A DNA stretch of 64,000 nt from CALAZP01 sp964410725 (GTDB lineage: Bacteria > Bacteroidota > Bacteroidia > Chitinophagales > Saprospiraceae). Position numbers and translations under genes: made by a program. Below the pieces are notes generated by a model. It saw nothing but the letters and a program-made list of their open reading frames with translations, was not told the DNA's origin and made no database searches. Positions 25,323 through 34,424 of this stretch are shown here, piece after piece (the stretch's first letter is position 1; every line of letters starts with the position of its first letter). Location: positions 248,001-312,000 of the forward strand of contig CAYPID010000001.1 of the NCBI GenBank assembly GCA_964410725.1, read 5' to 3'.

Positions 25323-27508
25323 ATTTGGGGAAGAATCATTTTAAGTCTCTTTTGATCCCATTCCATTTCTTGGTCTTTATCGTCTTTTTCTTGAAGCAGG
25401 ACTTTTCTCATGATTCTTTGTTTTTCGTTACCTGAATATTTGGAAAAAGTGCGTCTCAGAATGGGTAGAACTTCCATAAAGCGATTTTGGTCCAATCTTG
25501 AAATCCAATCATCCAATAACACCAATAAAGAAGGTTGATACAATAGTAGCCCCGCTGATCCAAATAAAAAACCTTCTAACCACCTTCCAATTTTTTCCAA
25601 TTCATCTCTTTGTGAGAGTTCTAAAACAAAATATTTTTGAGTTCTTTCCAACGAAATTATTCCTTTATCATAAAGTATTCGAAGTATTCCTCCCCTAATT
25701 TTAGGAGCGGATTCTTTTTGTTCTAACACCCCCTTCAAAGCATTCAACCATTTAACTTGATCATCTGAATGTTCTAAAAAGCCAATTAAATGATGGGTTA
25801 TTTGGATGGTTGAAAAAAACTGATCAGCCTCCTCTTCATTCATTTGGAAAACAAATGGCTGTATTCCTAAACAAATCCTAGTAATTAAATCGTCAATCAA
25901 CCAATCGAGTACATTTTGATCAACATTTCTAACATCCCCATATCTTCTCAATGGGATTAATTCGTTGAGTACTTGCATTTGAGATTCGGTATCCCGCTGT
26001 CCAACTCCCGTTTCCTGTAGTTTTCTCAATAATGGCTGAACCACTTCTTTTAGATCTGCTTTAATCACATGATCTAACATTTTGGCCAGTCGAACTGGGT
26101 CCTTAGCCGCCTCAATTTTATGATTAATCTTGTTTAACAAGGCCTCTTCAATTGTTTTCCCCCATCTGCCACATTGAATAATTTGAATCAGAATCCGAGG
26201 GTGCCATTTTAAGGACCAACGCTCGTTAAAACTGCCTTGTGCAAGGGCTTTACTCGTTAATTTCCTTCCCCATTCTATTTCTAGTAACAACAGTCGATGC
26301 AGAAAAATACTTACTTGAAGTTGATTGGGCTTGCGCAAATCCAATTCTTTTCTGTGTATTTGATCGTTTTCCATAGAGGAGGACAAACGAAGACTTTTAA
26401 CTGTTTTTAAAAAATCCTTCTGAATTGGGATTTGAGGAGCTTCTTTAGGGATTTTACCCACTCGATTATTGGTCAATAAATTTTTGTAAATGGCATCCAA
26501 TTGCGCCTGCTTTCCTTGACACAATACTGTTAGTGCGGCATCTTCTAATTCCTTTAAGCCAGGAATTTTTAAATTCCTCAACCCTGCCAATGCATTGGCA
26601 AGTCCAACTGCTTCCATCACCTCAGCGGAAGAGGCATCTAAATTTTTTCTTCTTAATAATCTTGCAGCCTTGACCATCCATCTAACGACTGCTTGTTTGG
26701 GGTGGAAAAACAAAGATTCATACCAAAATGGCGCGTGAACTCCGGAGTTATATCCTTGACTTGGAGTCATTTGTTCATAACTCCAGGGAATTAGGCATGC
26801 CGTGCATGGTTCTTTTTTTCTACCCTTTAATATCGATTGATCATCCTTTTCCTTAATGGAATGATATTCTTGTAACCTTGGGACATGCCAGGCTCCGCAG
26901 ACTACGGCAATTTTCTCAAACCCTTCCTTGATTGCCTTTCTTATTTGTTTTCTCATCCAAGCTTCTCGCCAAATATTCATTCCATTGACTTCTTGCACCC
27001 CATTAGGCCTCAAAGTTTCCATCATATTAGCTATGGCATCAAAAATAGCAGTGCTCCCTTCTTGCTCTTCGAAAGTCACCTCCCACCATCTCTCATAATC
27101 AGAATACCCTGCTAATTGGGCCATTTTACCCAAAGGGTCTATTTCCCAGTCATTGGCACGAGCGGAAAGATTTAAAGTGGGTAAGTTTTGTTCTCTGACG
27201 AATTGATAAGCCATAGGTAAATCTATAGCGCGTATGGGAATTTGGAACTGTTGGGAATGAACGATAGCTTGATATTCTGGAGAAAAAACTGCCATTGGCA
27301 AATAAGATGCTTTGGAAGGATCATTCTTGGCGTACAACAGACAAGCTATGGGAAGCGTCATTCCTGGCGATGAAAAGAACTTGAATGTTTGATCCATTTC
27401 TTCTGGGGCCTCTACCAGAATACAGTCGGGCTTCCAAGTGAAGAGCGCATTTTTTAAACTATTAGCTGAGCCGGGGCCGTGGTGTCTAATTCCAAAAAAT
27501 TTAACCAT
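25304..27508 (-). CDS. DUF5682-family protein of a MoxR-vWA system
   Basis: A 734-residue protein without signal peptide or membrane segments. The N-terminus carries GIRHHGPGS (6-14) and ILVEAPEE (30-37), and VVCGAWHVP lies at 202-210. This His-and-Glu layout resembles the TraB/TIKI/EreA-like fold, which suggests a hydrolase-type core, though that is inference. The C-terminal two-thirds is helical and of unknown role (about 270-734). DUF5682 proteins are found beside a MoxR AAA+ ATPase, a vWA protein, DUF5691 and a SWIM zinc-finger protein. Here the MoxR gene abuts it (stop TAA then ATG), the DUF5691 gene is shortened, and the vWA gene lies 31 kb away at 58572-59735. The system's function is unknown. 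Confidence 0.88.
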   Translation of the reverse strand: MVKFFGIRHHGPGSANSLKNALFTWKPDCILVEAPEEMDQTFKFFSSPGMTLPIACLLYAKNDPSKASYLPMAVFSPEYQAIVHSQQFQIPIRAIDLPMAYQFVREQNLPTLNLSARANDWEIDPLGKMAQLAGYSDYERWWEVTFEEQEGSTAIFDAIANMMETLRPNGVQEVNGMNIWREAWMRKQIRKAIKEGFEKIAVVCGAWHVPRLQEYHSIKEKDDQSILKGRKKEPCTACLIPWSYEQMTPSQGYNSGVHAPFWYESLFFHPKQAVVRWMVKAARLLRRKNLDASSAEVMEAVGLANALAGLRNLKIPGLKELEDAALTVLCQGKQAQLDAIYKNLLTNNRVGKIPKEAPQIPIQKDFLKTVKSLRLSSSMENDQIHRKELDLRKPNQLQVSIFLHRLLLLEIEWGRKLTSKALAQGSFNERWSLKWHPRILIQIIQCGRWGKTIEEALLNKINHKIEAAKDPVRLAKMLDHVIKADLKEVVQPLLRKLQETGVGQRDTESQMQVLNELIPLRRYGDVRNVDQNVLDWLIDDLITRICLGIQPFVFQMNEEEADQFFSTIQITHHLIGFLEHSDDQVKWLNALKGVLEQKESAPKIRGGILRILYDKGIISLERTQKYFVLELSQRDELEKIGRWLEGFLFGSAGLLLYQPSLLVLLDDWISRLDQNRFMEVLPILRRTFSKYSGNEKQRIMRKVLLQEKDDKDQEMEWDQKRLKMILPQIQSWFS

Positions 27509-28588
27509 TTAAGATTTCTTTAGGGCCGCTTCATATAAGTCTTTCCACTCTTCTCTTTCTTTAACTACCGTTTCAAGATATTCTTTCCAAATTAACTGGT
27601 CTTGGACTCGATCTTGGACCACTGCTCCTTCAATACTATCGATGAGAAATTTTGCCGATAGGCGTCCATCTCCAAAAAAATGGGCCATGGTTAATCCATT
27701 ATTTATTGCCGAAATAGCTTCAGCAGCACTTAGTGTTCCGGAAGGGGTTTTTATTTTAAGCGCACCGTCCTCTGTAACGCCATTTCTTAACTCTCTGAAA
27801 ATAGTTACCAATCTACCTATTTCTCTGACCGTATCCTGTTCAGCCACTTTCTTAAAAGGAATGGGATTATCTGCGACTTTAGAGGAAACTATTTTTACCT
27901 CTTCTTCTAATTTTTCGGGAAGAGGCATTATCAAGGTGTTAAAGCGGCGTCTTAAGGCACTAGAAAGTTCGTTTACTCCTCTATCCCGGTCATTGGCGGT
28001 AGCGATTATGTTAAACCCGGGTATTGCTGCAATTTCTTGGTTCAATTCGGGAATGGGCAAAACTTTTTCGGATAAAATAGTGATCAAGGCGTCCTGTACA
28101 TCTGATGGAATCCGGGTCAATTCCTCCACTCGAACCATTTTCCCTTTCTGCATACCTAGCATTACTGGACTCGGCACTAACGCATTTTCAGTTGGACCTT
28201 CAGCGATTAGCCGGGCGTAATTCCAATTGTATCTCAGCGCTTCCTCCCCCAATCCTGCTGTTCCCTGAATCAACAAAGAAGAATGGCCACTAATGGCTGC
28301 TGCTAAGTTTTCCGCCAACCAAGTCTTAGCCGTTCCGGGTACGCCTAGAAGCAATAAAGCTCGATCTGTTGCTAAAGTGGCTACAGCAATTTCAATTGAT
28401 CTTCGCTGGCCAATATACTTGGGTTCAATGGAAGTTCCATCTGGTAATTCCGTACCCATAATATAGTCCACAACTGATTTGGGAGACAGTTCCCAGCCCA
28501 AAGGCTTTTCTCCTTGATCTATATTTTTGAGGGCTTTTAATTCAAGGGCGTATTTATCCTCAGCATGAGGCCTGATTACCTTATTCAT
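27509..28588 (-). CDS. MoxR-type AAA+ ATPase (DUF5682-associated)
   Basis: A 359-residue AAA+ ATPase of the MoxR class. Walker A is GVPGTAKT (82-89), Walker B is MVRVEELTRIP (about 151-161), sensor 1 is IIATANDRDRGV and the arginine region is SALRRRFNTLIMP. MoxR ATPases work with vWA proteins as chaperones that remodel or insert cofactors into partner proteins. The N-terminal IEPKYIGQRRSIEIAVATLA and the QGTAGLGEEALRYNWNYARL insertion are like those of MoxR proteins coupled to DUF5682. It overlaps the 70-residue DUF5691 remnant upstream by 8 bases and is directly followed by DUF5682. It differs clearly from the MoxR at 50824-51771. Confidence 0.93.
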   Translation of the reverse strand: MNKVIRPHAEDKYALELKALKNIDQGEKPLGWELSPKSVVDYIMGTELPDGTSIEPKYIGQRRSIEIAVATLATDRALLLLGVPGTAKTWLAENLAAAISGHSSLLIQGTAGLGEEALRYNWNYARLIAEGPTENALVPSPVMLGMQKGKMVRVEELTRIPSDVQDALITILSEKVLPIPELNQEIAAIPGFNIIATANDRDRGVNELSSALRRRFNTLIMPLPEKLEEEVKIVSSKVADNPIPFKKVAEQDTVREIGRLVTIFRELRNGVTEDGALKIKTPSGTLSAAEAISAINNGLTMAHFFGDGRLSAKFLIDSIEGAVVQDRVQDQLIWKEYLETVVKEREEWKDLYEAALKKS

Positions 28589-28793
28589 TGTTTGTTTTTT
28601 TTGGGGGACATTTCGGATAGATTTTTGCAGATTTCTCCAATTGGATAAATACCATTAATGCTTTTGCCAATCGCTCCGATGGAATAGCAGGACTCTGGAA
28701 TCCGTTTTCTTTTAAAAATTGGTCTAAAGCGCGATCGGGATAGAATCGATCCGTACCTAAATAGGCTGCTTTTAGAAGTTCACTTTTTATCAT
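28581..28793 (-). CDS. Short DUF5691-like protein (N-terminal remnant)
   Basis: A 70-residue product (ATG 28793; a TTG at 28820 would add 9 residues). IKSELLKAAYLGTDRFYPDR resembles the first helices of DUF5691 proteins, whose usual opening is a 'LLGTDR/LLGTER' motif and whose usual length is several hundred residues. PSERLAKALMVFIQLEKSAK fits the second part of that start. Here the gene stops at 70 residues and its end overlaps the MoxR ATG by 8 bases, so the rest is missing with a clean junction. In known systems DUF5691 is encoded beside MoxR, DUF5682 and vWA. It may be a shortened functional form, or a decayed gene that kept its place for translation coupling. The family assignment rests on a short stretch. 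Confidence 0.6.
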   Translation of the reverse strand: MIKSELLKAAYLGTDRFYPDRALDQFLKENGFQSPAIPSERLAKALMVFIQLEKSAKIYPKCPPKKTNNE

Positions 28794-28820
28794 GTGTTTT
28801 CGCTTTGACCCTTTGTCCAA

Positions 28821-29819
28821 TTAATAAAAAGAATAACAGCAATCTGGTTTAAAATAAGATTTCAACTGAGCTTTAGCATTTTCTTTGTCCAAAGGCCCCG
28901 AAACTGCAATTATTGCTCTGCCACCAGCACACAACTCTAAAGCTGTAGCTGAATCTTCTATTTTTTTTCCATTTATGTAATGTCCCCATTTACTTTCAGT
29001 ATTACAACTCCACATAAAATCAATACCAGCTTCCCTCAATAGAGCTGCTAACGATTTTCCCTTTTTTCCGGCACCCCACAACAGTAAGGGTAGGTTGGCA
29101 TCAACTACTTTCAAAGCTTTTAAATAGTAAACTTTTAGCTTAAAAAAATTTTGATCTGCATATTCTTTTAATTGTCGAGAAGAGCGGCTAGAGTGATCTC
29201 TCCAAAGGTGAATCACTTCAGGAACAACTCTAATCTCAAAGCCCGATTGATACAGTCTAAAACAAAAATCGTAATCCTCTGGATACTGACCGCTTTCAAA
29301 TCCACCAATTTCTTCAAAATCTTCCCGCCTCATCATCCAGGCAGGCGAGGGAATGATACACTCTTCAAAAAGATGATGCCAAGGATTGGGCGACTGCAAC
29401 ACCTCATTGATCCAATTTTGATAATTTATGTAACCCTGTCTCAGTGTTCCCTCATGGGCGAAATATTTGACCAATCCTGTAGCAATTACTTTAGGCTCCA
29501 CTATCCCGACTAACCTTTCTATTTTGTATTCAGGCATTAAATCATCGGCATCCATCCTAGTTACCATTTCGCCCTTAATCTGTAAAGTAGCATAGCGAAG
29601 AGCAGGAAGAATACCTTTATCATTAGGGTTTTTGAAAATTCTTACCCGAGCATCTAGGTCTTTAAAGCCAGTCAAAATCATCCAGCTGCTATCCGTGGAA
29701 TAATCATCCACGGCTATTAATTCCCAGTTGTTATAGGTTTGCCGAAGAATAGAATTCAAGCAATCTTCCAAATATTTTTCAGCGTTATAAACCGGAAAGA
29801 GGATGCTTACCTTTTGCAC
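28821..29819 (-). CDS. Family 2 glycosyltransferase with C-terminal Rossmann-like domain
   Basis: The GTG at 29819 gives 332 residues beginning QKVSILFPVYNAEKYLEDCL, the usual GT2 start; a longer frame from ATG 29894 adds 25 residues that would crowd the divergent atpD promoter. GT-A features are the nucleotide-binding AVDDYSTDSS and the DXD-like MVTRMDADDLMPEYKIERLV. Then comes GGFESGQYPEDYDFCFRLYQ, typical of the acceptor-side ED motif. After about residue 245 a second domain has LPLLLWGAGKKGKSLAALLR, a Gly-rich loop resembling a nucleotide- or dinucleotide-binding fold, found in some Bacteroidota GT2 enzymes. It probably acts at the inner face of the membrane in surface glycan synthesis. 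The substrate is unknown. Confidence 0.85.
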   Translation of the reverse strand: MQKVSILFPVYNAEKYLEDCLNSILRQTYNNWELIAVDDYSTDSSWMILTGFKDLDARVRIFKNPNDKGILPALRYATLQIKGEMVTRMDADDLMPEYKIERLVGIVEPKVIATGLVKYFAHEGTLRQGYINYQNWINEVLQSPNPWHHLFEECIIPSPAWMMRREDFEEIGGFESGQYPEDYDFCFRLYQSGFEIRVVPEVIHLWRDHSSRSSRQLKEYADQNFFKLKVYYLKALKVVDANLPLLLWGAGKKGKSLAALLREAGIDFMWSCNTESKWGHYINGKKIEDSATALELCAGGRAIIAVSGPLDKENAKAQLKSYFKPDCCYSFY

Positions 29820-29856
29820 GGTAACAAATTTTATTTTTATTATCAATTCAAAAGAG

Positions 29857-29864
29857 TAAATTTG
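29857..29864 (+). promoter_or_regulatory. -7 box of atpD
   Basis: TAAATTTG matches TAnnTTTG, with TTTT at 29834-29837 or nearby in the -33 position. The leader to the atpD ATG at 29904 would be about 35 bases. Confidence 0.5.
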
Positions 29865-29903
29865 CCCCAATTTTAGAACAAATACCCCATACATTCAAAA
29901 ATT

Positions 29904-31418
29904 ATGGCAAATACAGGACGCGTAAAACAGGTAATTGGCCCAGTTGTCGATGTTGTTTTCGACAAGGATAATGCAAATATTCCGGAAATTCTAAACGCTT
30001 TAGAAATCAAAAAACCTAATGGTGAAATCTTGGTTTTGGAAGTTCAACAGCACCTCGGAGAGGACAGTGTTAGAACTATCGCAATGGACGCCACCGATGG
30101 TCTTACTAGAGGTACTGAAGCGGTAGACACCGGATTACCCATTACTATGCCTGTTGGGGATGCCATTAAGGGAAGACTTTTTAATGTAGTTGGTGATTCA
30201 ATTGATGGAATTGGTAAGGTTGAAAAAGGTGCATCTGCTTATCCTATTCACCGAAAACCACCTACTTACGAAGAATTATCAACTGAACAGGAGGTTCTTT
30301 ACACTGGAATCAAGGTTATCGATTTAATTGAACCTTACATGAAGGGAGGTAAAATTGGATTGTTTGGAGGAGCAGGTGTTGGAAAGACTGTTCTTATCAT
30401 GGAATTAATTAACAATATTGCAAAAGGTTACGAAGGTATATCTGTTTTTGCTGGTGTTGGTGAACGAACTCGTGAAGGAAACGATTTGCTTAGAGAAATG
30501 ATTGAAGCAAATGTTATTAAATATGGAGACGAGTTCAAACACAGCATGGAAGAAGGCGGATGGGATTTATCTAAAGTAGACAAAGCTGAATTGGCAAAAT
30601 CTCAAGCGACTTTGGTATTCGGACAGATGAACGAACCTCCAGGAGCACGTGCAAGAGTAGCGCTATCTGGATTAACCGTTGCTGAATACTACCGAGATGG
30701 TGATTTAAATGATCCAACTGGAGGAAAAGATATTCTTTTCTTTATCGATAATATTTTCCGATTTACCCAGGCAGGTTCTGAAGTTTCGGCCCTTTTGGGA
30801 CGTATGCCTTCAGCGGTAGGTTATCAGCCAACCCTTGCAACCGAAATGGGATTGATGCAGGAAAGAATTACTTCAACCAAAAGGGGTTCTATTACCTCTG
30901 TACAAGCGGTTTACGTACCTGCAGATGACTTGACTGACCCTGCACCAGCTACAACTTTCGCTCACCTTGATGCCACTACTGTATTAAGTAGAAAGTTAGC
31001 TGCTCAAGGGATATATCCCGCTATTGACCCACTTGATTCTACATCCAGAATATTAGATCCTGCAATCATTGGGGACGAACACTACAATACTGCACAAAAG
31101 GTTATTGGAATTCTACAACGCTACAAAGAACTTCAAGATATTATTGCCATCTTAGGTATGGAGGAATTATCTGAAGAAGATAAAACCGTAGTACACAGAG
31201 CTAGAAGGGTTCAAAGATTCCTTTCTCAACCTTTCCATGTTGCGGAAAACTTTACTGGTATCAAAGGAGTATTAGTTCCTATTGAAGAAACTATTAGAGG
31301 TTTTAACATGATACTTGACGGAGAAACTGATGAATATCCTGAAGCAGCCTTCAACCTCAAAGGAAATATAGATGAGGTTATTGAAGCTGGTAAAAAAATG
31401 TTGAGCGAAGCCAAATAA
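29904..31418 (+). CDS. atpD: F1Fo ATP synthase subunit beta
   Basis: The catalytic subunit of the F1 head, which makes ATP at the inner membrane. The 504-residue product has Walker A GGAGVGKT (155-162), the catalytic Glu at about 187 (GVGERTREGND), Walker B ILFFIDNIFRFTQAG and the DELSEED-like lever MEELSEED. A longer segment after VIKYGDEFKHSMEEGGWDLS is an insertion common in Bacteroidota beta subunits and accounts for the extra length over E. coli (460). Only atpD and atpC are here, as often in this phylum, where the other subunits are encoded elsewhere. The gene is divergent from the glycosyltransferase and 12 bases upstream of atpC. Confidence 0.98.
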   Translation: MANTGRVKQVIGPVVDVVFDKDNANIPEILNALEIKKPNGEILVLEVQQHLGEDSVRTIAMDATDGLTRGTEAVDTGLPITMPVGDAIKGRLFNVVGDSIDGIGKVEKGASAYPIHRKPPTYEELSTEQEVLYTGIKVIDLIEPYMKGGKIGLFGGAGVGKTVLIMELINNIAKGYEGISVFAGVGERTREGNDLLREMIEANVIKYGDEFKHSMEEGGWDLSKVDKAELAKSQATLVFGQMNEPPGARARVALSGLTVAEYYRDGDLNDPTGGKDILFFIDNIFRFTQAGSEVSALLGRMPSAVGYQPTLATEMGLMQERITSTKRGSITSVQAVYVPADDLTDPAPATTFAHLDATTVLSRKLAAQGIYPAIDPLDSTSRILDPAIIGDEHYNTAQKVIGILQRYKELQDIIAILGMEELSEEDKTVVHRARRVQRFLSQPFHVAENFTGIKGVLVPIEETIRGFNMILDGETDEYPEAAFNLKGNIDEVIEAGKKMLSEAK

Positions 31419-31430
31419 ATAGCAGTTCTT

Positions 31431-31745
31431 ATGATGCAGATAAACGTACTTACTCCTGATTTAGAAATCTTTAAAGGCAACATTACCTCTGTTCAAGTGC
31501 CTGGAGTTTCTGGTAGGTTTCAAGTTTTAAAAAATCACGCACCTATTGTTTCTGCGTTAGAAGAAGGTGAAATTGTTTTCACTACCGCTTCCAATAGTTA
31601 TGAATACTATGATTTGACTGAGCAAAAAGTCAAATACGGTAATCAAGAAGGTCAGGCATTTAGATTCAAAATCTCAGGTGGTTTTATTGAAGTTTTGAAT
31701 AATCAAATATCCTTACTAGTTAGGGGTGTTAGTCTTCCCGACTAA
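31431..31745 (+). CDS. atpC: F1Fo ATP synthase subunit epsilon (short form)
   Basis: This subunit is part of the central stalk and contacts the c-ring. At 104 residues or less it contains only the N-terminal beta-sandwich (LTPDLEIFKGNITSVQVPGV, GRFQVLKNHAPIVSALEEGE, GGFIEVLNNQISLLVRG) and lacks the C-terminal two-helix domain that inhibits ATP hydrolysis in E. coli. Short epsilon subunits are usual in Bacteroidota. The start could be the first or second ATG (31431 or 31434). The last 30 bases overlap the convergent aminopeptidase gene. It is cotranscribed with atpD. Confidence 0.93.
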   Translation: MMQINVLTPDLEIFKGNITSVQVPGVSGRFQVLKNHAPIVSALEEGEIVFTTASNSYEYYDLTEQKVKYGNQEGQAFRFKISGGFIEVLNNQISLLVRGVSLPD

Positions 31746-33026
31746 CACCTCTATTTCTTCTGGGTGTATGGGCACTTCAGAACATAAATCCAATGCACCG
31801 TCCTCAGTGATTAAAAAGTCATTTTCTAGCCTGATTCCAAAATTTTCTTCTCTAATATAAATTCCTGGTTCAACTGTTAACACCATTCCAGGTTGAAGTG
31901 CTGCATAGCGTCCTCCAACATCATGAACATCTAAGCCTAAGAAATGGGAGGTAGAATGCATAAAATACTTTCTATACAGTGGTGATTCAGGGTCTTGCCT
32001 TTTAACCTTTTCTTTGTCTAACAAACCCAATGAAATCAAAGCCTCCGATACGTAGTTTCCCATTTCCTTTTGGTATTCATCTAACTTTACCCCAGGCTTG
32101 AGCATTCCTGCAGCAATCCGCATCAAACTCCATACTGATTCATACACCTCTCGCTGCCGAGGTGAGAAGCGACCATTGATTGGGACGCATCTTGTCATGT
32201 CAGCTGCGTAATTTCCATATTCGGCGCCAAAATCTATTAAAAGAAGGTCACCATCTTTTAGTTCTTTATTATTCTTAGTATAGTGAAGAACACAACTATC
32301 TGCACCTGATGCTACAATGGGCGCAAAAGCGGCTCCTGCCGATCCCCTCTTCAAAAATCCTCCAATTAGAGCAGCCTCAACTTCGTATTCAAAATTACCT
32401 GGTTGTACTACTGATAACCCTTCCTTAAAAGCCGCACCACTTATTGCTATAGCCTTTTTTATGACCGCTAATTCCTCCTTAGATTTAATAGCCATCATAG
32501 CATCTATAATCGGACGGGCTCTTTTGAATTGATGCAGTGGATAGGAAGACCTTATTTCCTCCGCCATTCTAATGTGAATATCCTTTACAGGGCTTCTAAA
32601 ATGATCGTTTTCATTATAATTCAAATAAATGTTATCCGCCAAAAGGATTAATTCTCTTAAAATCCGATTCATGTCTTCTTTCCAAAAAATTTTTTTGATT
32701 CCCGACAGTTGCCCGGCCTGTTCTTTAGAAAGTCGATACCCCTCCCAAGTCAAAAGATGTGCGTCTGCTTTTCGAATAAAGGCTACCGTCTCGAAACCCT
32801 CCTTTATGCAATTTGGAAAAAGCACCAATACCGTTTCCTCTTGGTCAAGTCCAGATAGGTAGTAAAGCTGGTTATTTTGCCTAAATGGATAAAAAGTATC
32901 CCCCGTTCTGGGCATCTCATCATTAGAGAAAAAAATAGCAATACTGTTTGGCGCCATCTGCTCAGCAAATTTATTCCTGTTTTCCACGAAGAATTCAGCT
33001 GGTAAAGGTTGGTACTTTTGATACAT
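31716..33026 (-). CDS. pepP: Xaa-Pro aminopeptidase (M24B)
   Basis: A 436-residue pita-bread metallopeptidase that removes N-terminal residues before proline. The N-terminal creatinase-like domain (about 1-165) has ANSIAIFFSNDEMPRTGDTF and the 'FRQNNQLYYLSGLDQEE' stretch. The two-metal site is complete: DFGAEYGNYAADMTR (two Asp), the His in STSHFLGLDVHD, and Glu in VLTVEPGIYI and GIRLENDFLI. It has no signal peptide, so it is cytosolic. Length equals E. coli PepP. It overlaps atpC by 30 bases at the 3' ends and follows the vWA-TPR gene in the same direction, 8 bases away, so the four minus-strand genes from 35455 to 31716 may be one transcript. Confidence 0.94.
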   Translation of the reverse strand: MYQKYQPLPAEFFVENRNKFAEQMAPNSIAIFFSNDEMPRTGDTFYPFRQNNQLYYLSGLDQEETVLVLFPNCIKEGFETVAFIRKADAHLLTWEGYRLSKEQAGQLSGIKKIFWKEDMNRILRELILLADNIYLNYNENDHFRSPVKDIHIRMAEEIRSSYPLHQFKRARPIIDAMMAIKSKEELAVIKKAIAISGAAFKEGLSVVQPGNFEYEVEAALIGGFLKRGSAGAAFAPIVASGADSCVLHYTKNNKELKDGDLLLIDFGAEYGNYAADMTRCVPINGRFSPRQREVYESVWSLMRIAAGMLKPGVKLDEYQKEMGNYVSEALISLGLLDKEKVKRQDPESPLYRKYFMHSTSHFLGLDVHDVGGRYAALQPGMVLTVEPGIYIREENFGIRLENDFLITEDGALDLCSEVPIHPEEIEVLVGKTNTPN

Positions 33027-33034
33027 CCTGTTTC

Positions 33035-34423
33035 TTATTTTTCAATGGGAAAAATCGCCCATAAATTATTAAATGAAGGACCCCAACAATCTGCTTTTTC
33101 AAGCTTGGGGACAGACTTGGAAATGCTGGCAACCAAATCAAAAGAAAATCTCAGATTGGAACAACCGTAATTATCTAAATATAAAACCTTGCCGCCAGTT
33201 TTATCCGCAAGACAAGTATAATCAGAAAACGCACTGGCATTGATGGCATTGGGATCCAAATAACTTAAAGTGTGAATAGTAATTCCTTCCGCAGCTTTTT
33301 CCTCTGCCCATTTGCAAATGTCTATTTTCCTGTTTGGGCAAGTATCAGCACCATCACTGACCAAGAAAATAGCTTTTTTCTGAGCATTAACAGAAAATAA
33401 TTCAGGCGCCCTGAGCAGTCTTTCAATCATTGGAGTAGTTCCATCTGGAATTAAAAACCTCAAGGTATTAGTAAAATCTCTTTCCGAAAGGCTACCCACC
33501 TTTACCCAATTTTTAGGATTCTTCCCACAATCTCCGTCAATGGTGCCCAATCCTACTGGTATATGACTCGGAATTTTGGAATAGACAGCTGCTGCCATTT
33601 CTTTCATGACTTCAAATCTAGTAGTCCCTTTACAGGGCACCTTTTCCATTACCATAGACCCCGTAATATCCAACAACATGACTATTTCATCATAGGATTC
33701 TAACCAATTAATCCCTGCCATGATTCCCCCACCAGTATAAGCACTTGCAGATTCTTGAACTGATTTCCCCTCCGCTTGACGAAGTACATCACTATCCAGT
33801 AATTCAGCCAAATAATTATAATTCCTTAAAGCAGAGTGGTTAGCCGAATCAAGGGCTAATGCCTTTTGAAAATATTTTTGGGCGGTCACCAAATCTCGCT
33901 GATGGACGTGCCAATGCCTTTTTAATCCCGCTCTTCGATGTGCCCCCTTACCCTGATTCACCACCGATATATAACCCAGCAAATTATAAACGACACTATG
34001 AATTTCTTCACTTTGCCCTGCATGCGACCACCATAATGTCTTCTTTAATGATTTAACAGCTCCTCGATAATCCCCAGTATGGATTTTGGATAAGCCTTCG
34101 GCAAAAAATAAATAGGCCCGGGATTTTGCTATTTCCTCCTCATCCGAGTAATTAAAAGCCTTCTCTATAACCTTCAATGCTTGATGAGGTTTTTCAGTCA
34201 ATGCCAACCCTATGGCATATGCCATTGCAAATGTGAAATTGTCTGGTAAAATTTGATAAGCCGATCTAAAGTATTGAACCGCTCTAGGATAGGCCTCCTC
34301 TTCAAATGCCAGATTCCCCAGGTAATACTGTCGATAGGCAAATTGTTGATTCCCATAACCTATTTCATACCCACTTATCGAGGGAATCCAAAGCACCATA
34401 AAAAAAATAAGAATGCCACGCAT
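33035..34423 (-). CDS. vWA-domain protein with TPR repeats, secreted
   Basis: A 462-residue protein. The chosen ATG 34423 gives a short signal peptide (MRGILIFFMVLWIPSISG); an upstream ATG at 34450 adds MRWWKSSFS and would overlap the DUF1232 gene. Residues about 20-200 contain TPR-like helices (QYYLGNLAFEEEAYPRAVQY, FRSAYQILPDN, QKYFQKALALDSANHSAL). Residues about 230-440 are a von Willebrand A domain with MIDAS motif DITGSM; the pattern's middle Ser is Thr. Near the end come FLVSDGADTCPN and the Cys pair TCLADKTGGKVL. This suggests a periplasmic scaffold that binds a metal through the vWA and partners through the TPRs. It lies in an apparent operon with DUF1232, polysaccharide deacetylase and pepP. 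The role is unknown. Confidence 0.78.
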   Translation of the reverse strand: MRGILIFFMVLWIPSISGYEIGYGNQQFAYRQYYLGNLAFEEEAYPRAVQYFRSAYQILPDNFTFAMAYAIGLALTEKPHQALKVIEKAFNYSDEEEIAKSRAYLFFAEGLSKIHTGDYRGAVKSLKKTLWWSHAGQSEEIHSVVYNLLGYISVVNQGKGAHRRAGLKRHWHVHQRDLVTAQKYFQKALALDSANHSALRNYNYLAELLDSDVLRQAEGKSVQESASAYTGGGIMAGINWLESYDEIVMLLDITGSMVMEKVPCKGTTRFEVMKEMAAAVYSKIPSHIPVGLGTIDGDCGKNPKNWVKVGSLSERDFTNTLRFLIPDGTTPMIERLLRAPELFSVNAQKKAIFLVSDGADTCPNRKIDICKWAEEKAAEGITIHTLSYLDPNAINASAFSDYTCLADKTGGKVLYLDNYGCSNLRFSFDLVASISKSVPKLEKADCWGPSFNNLWAIFPIEK

Positions 34424-34424
34424 A

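Noticed and set aside
29820..29894. 25-residue N-terminal extension of the glycosyltransferase
   Set aside because: It crowds the divergent atpD promoter and the GT2 domain begins directly after GTG 29819.
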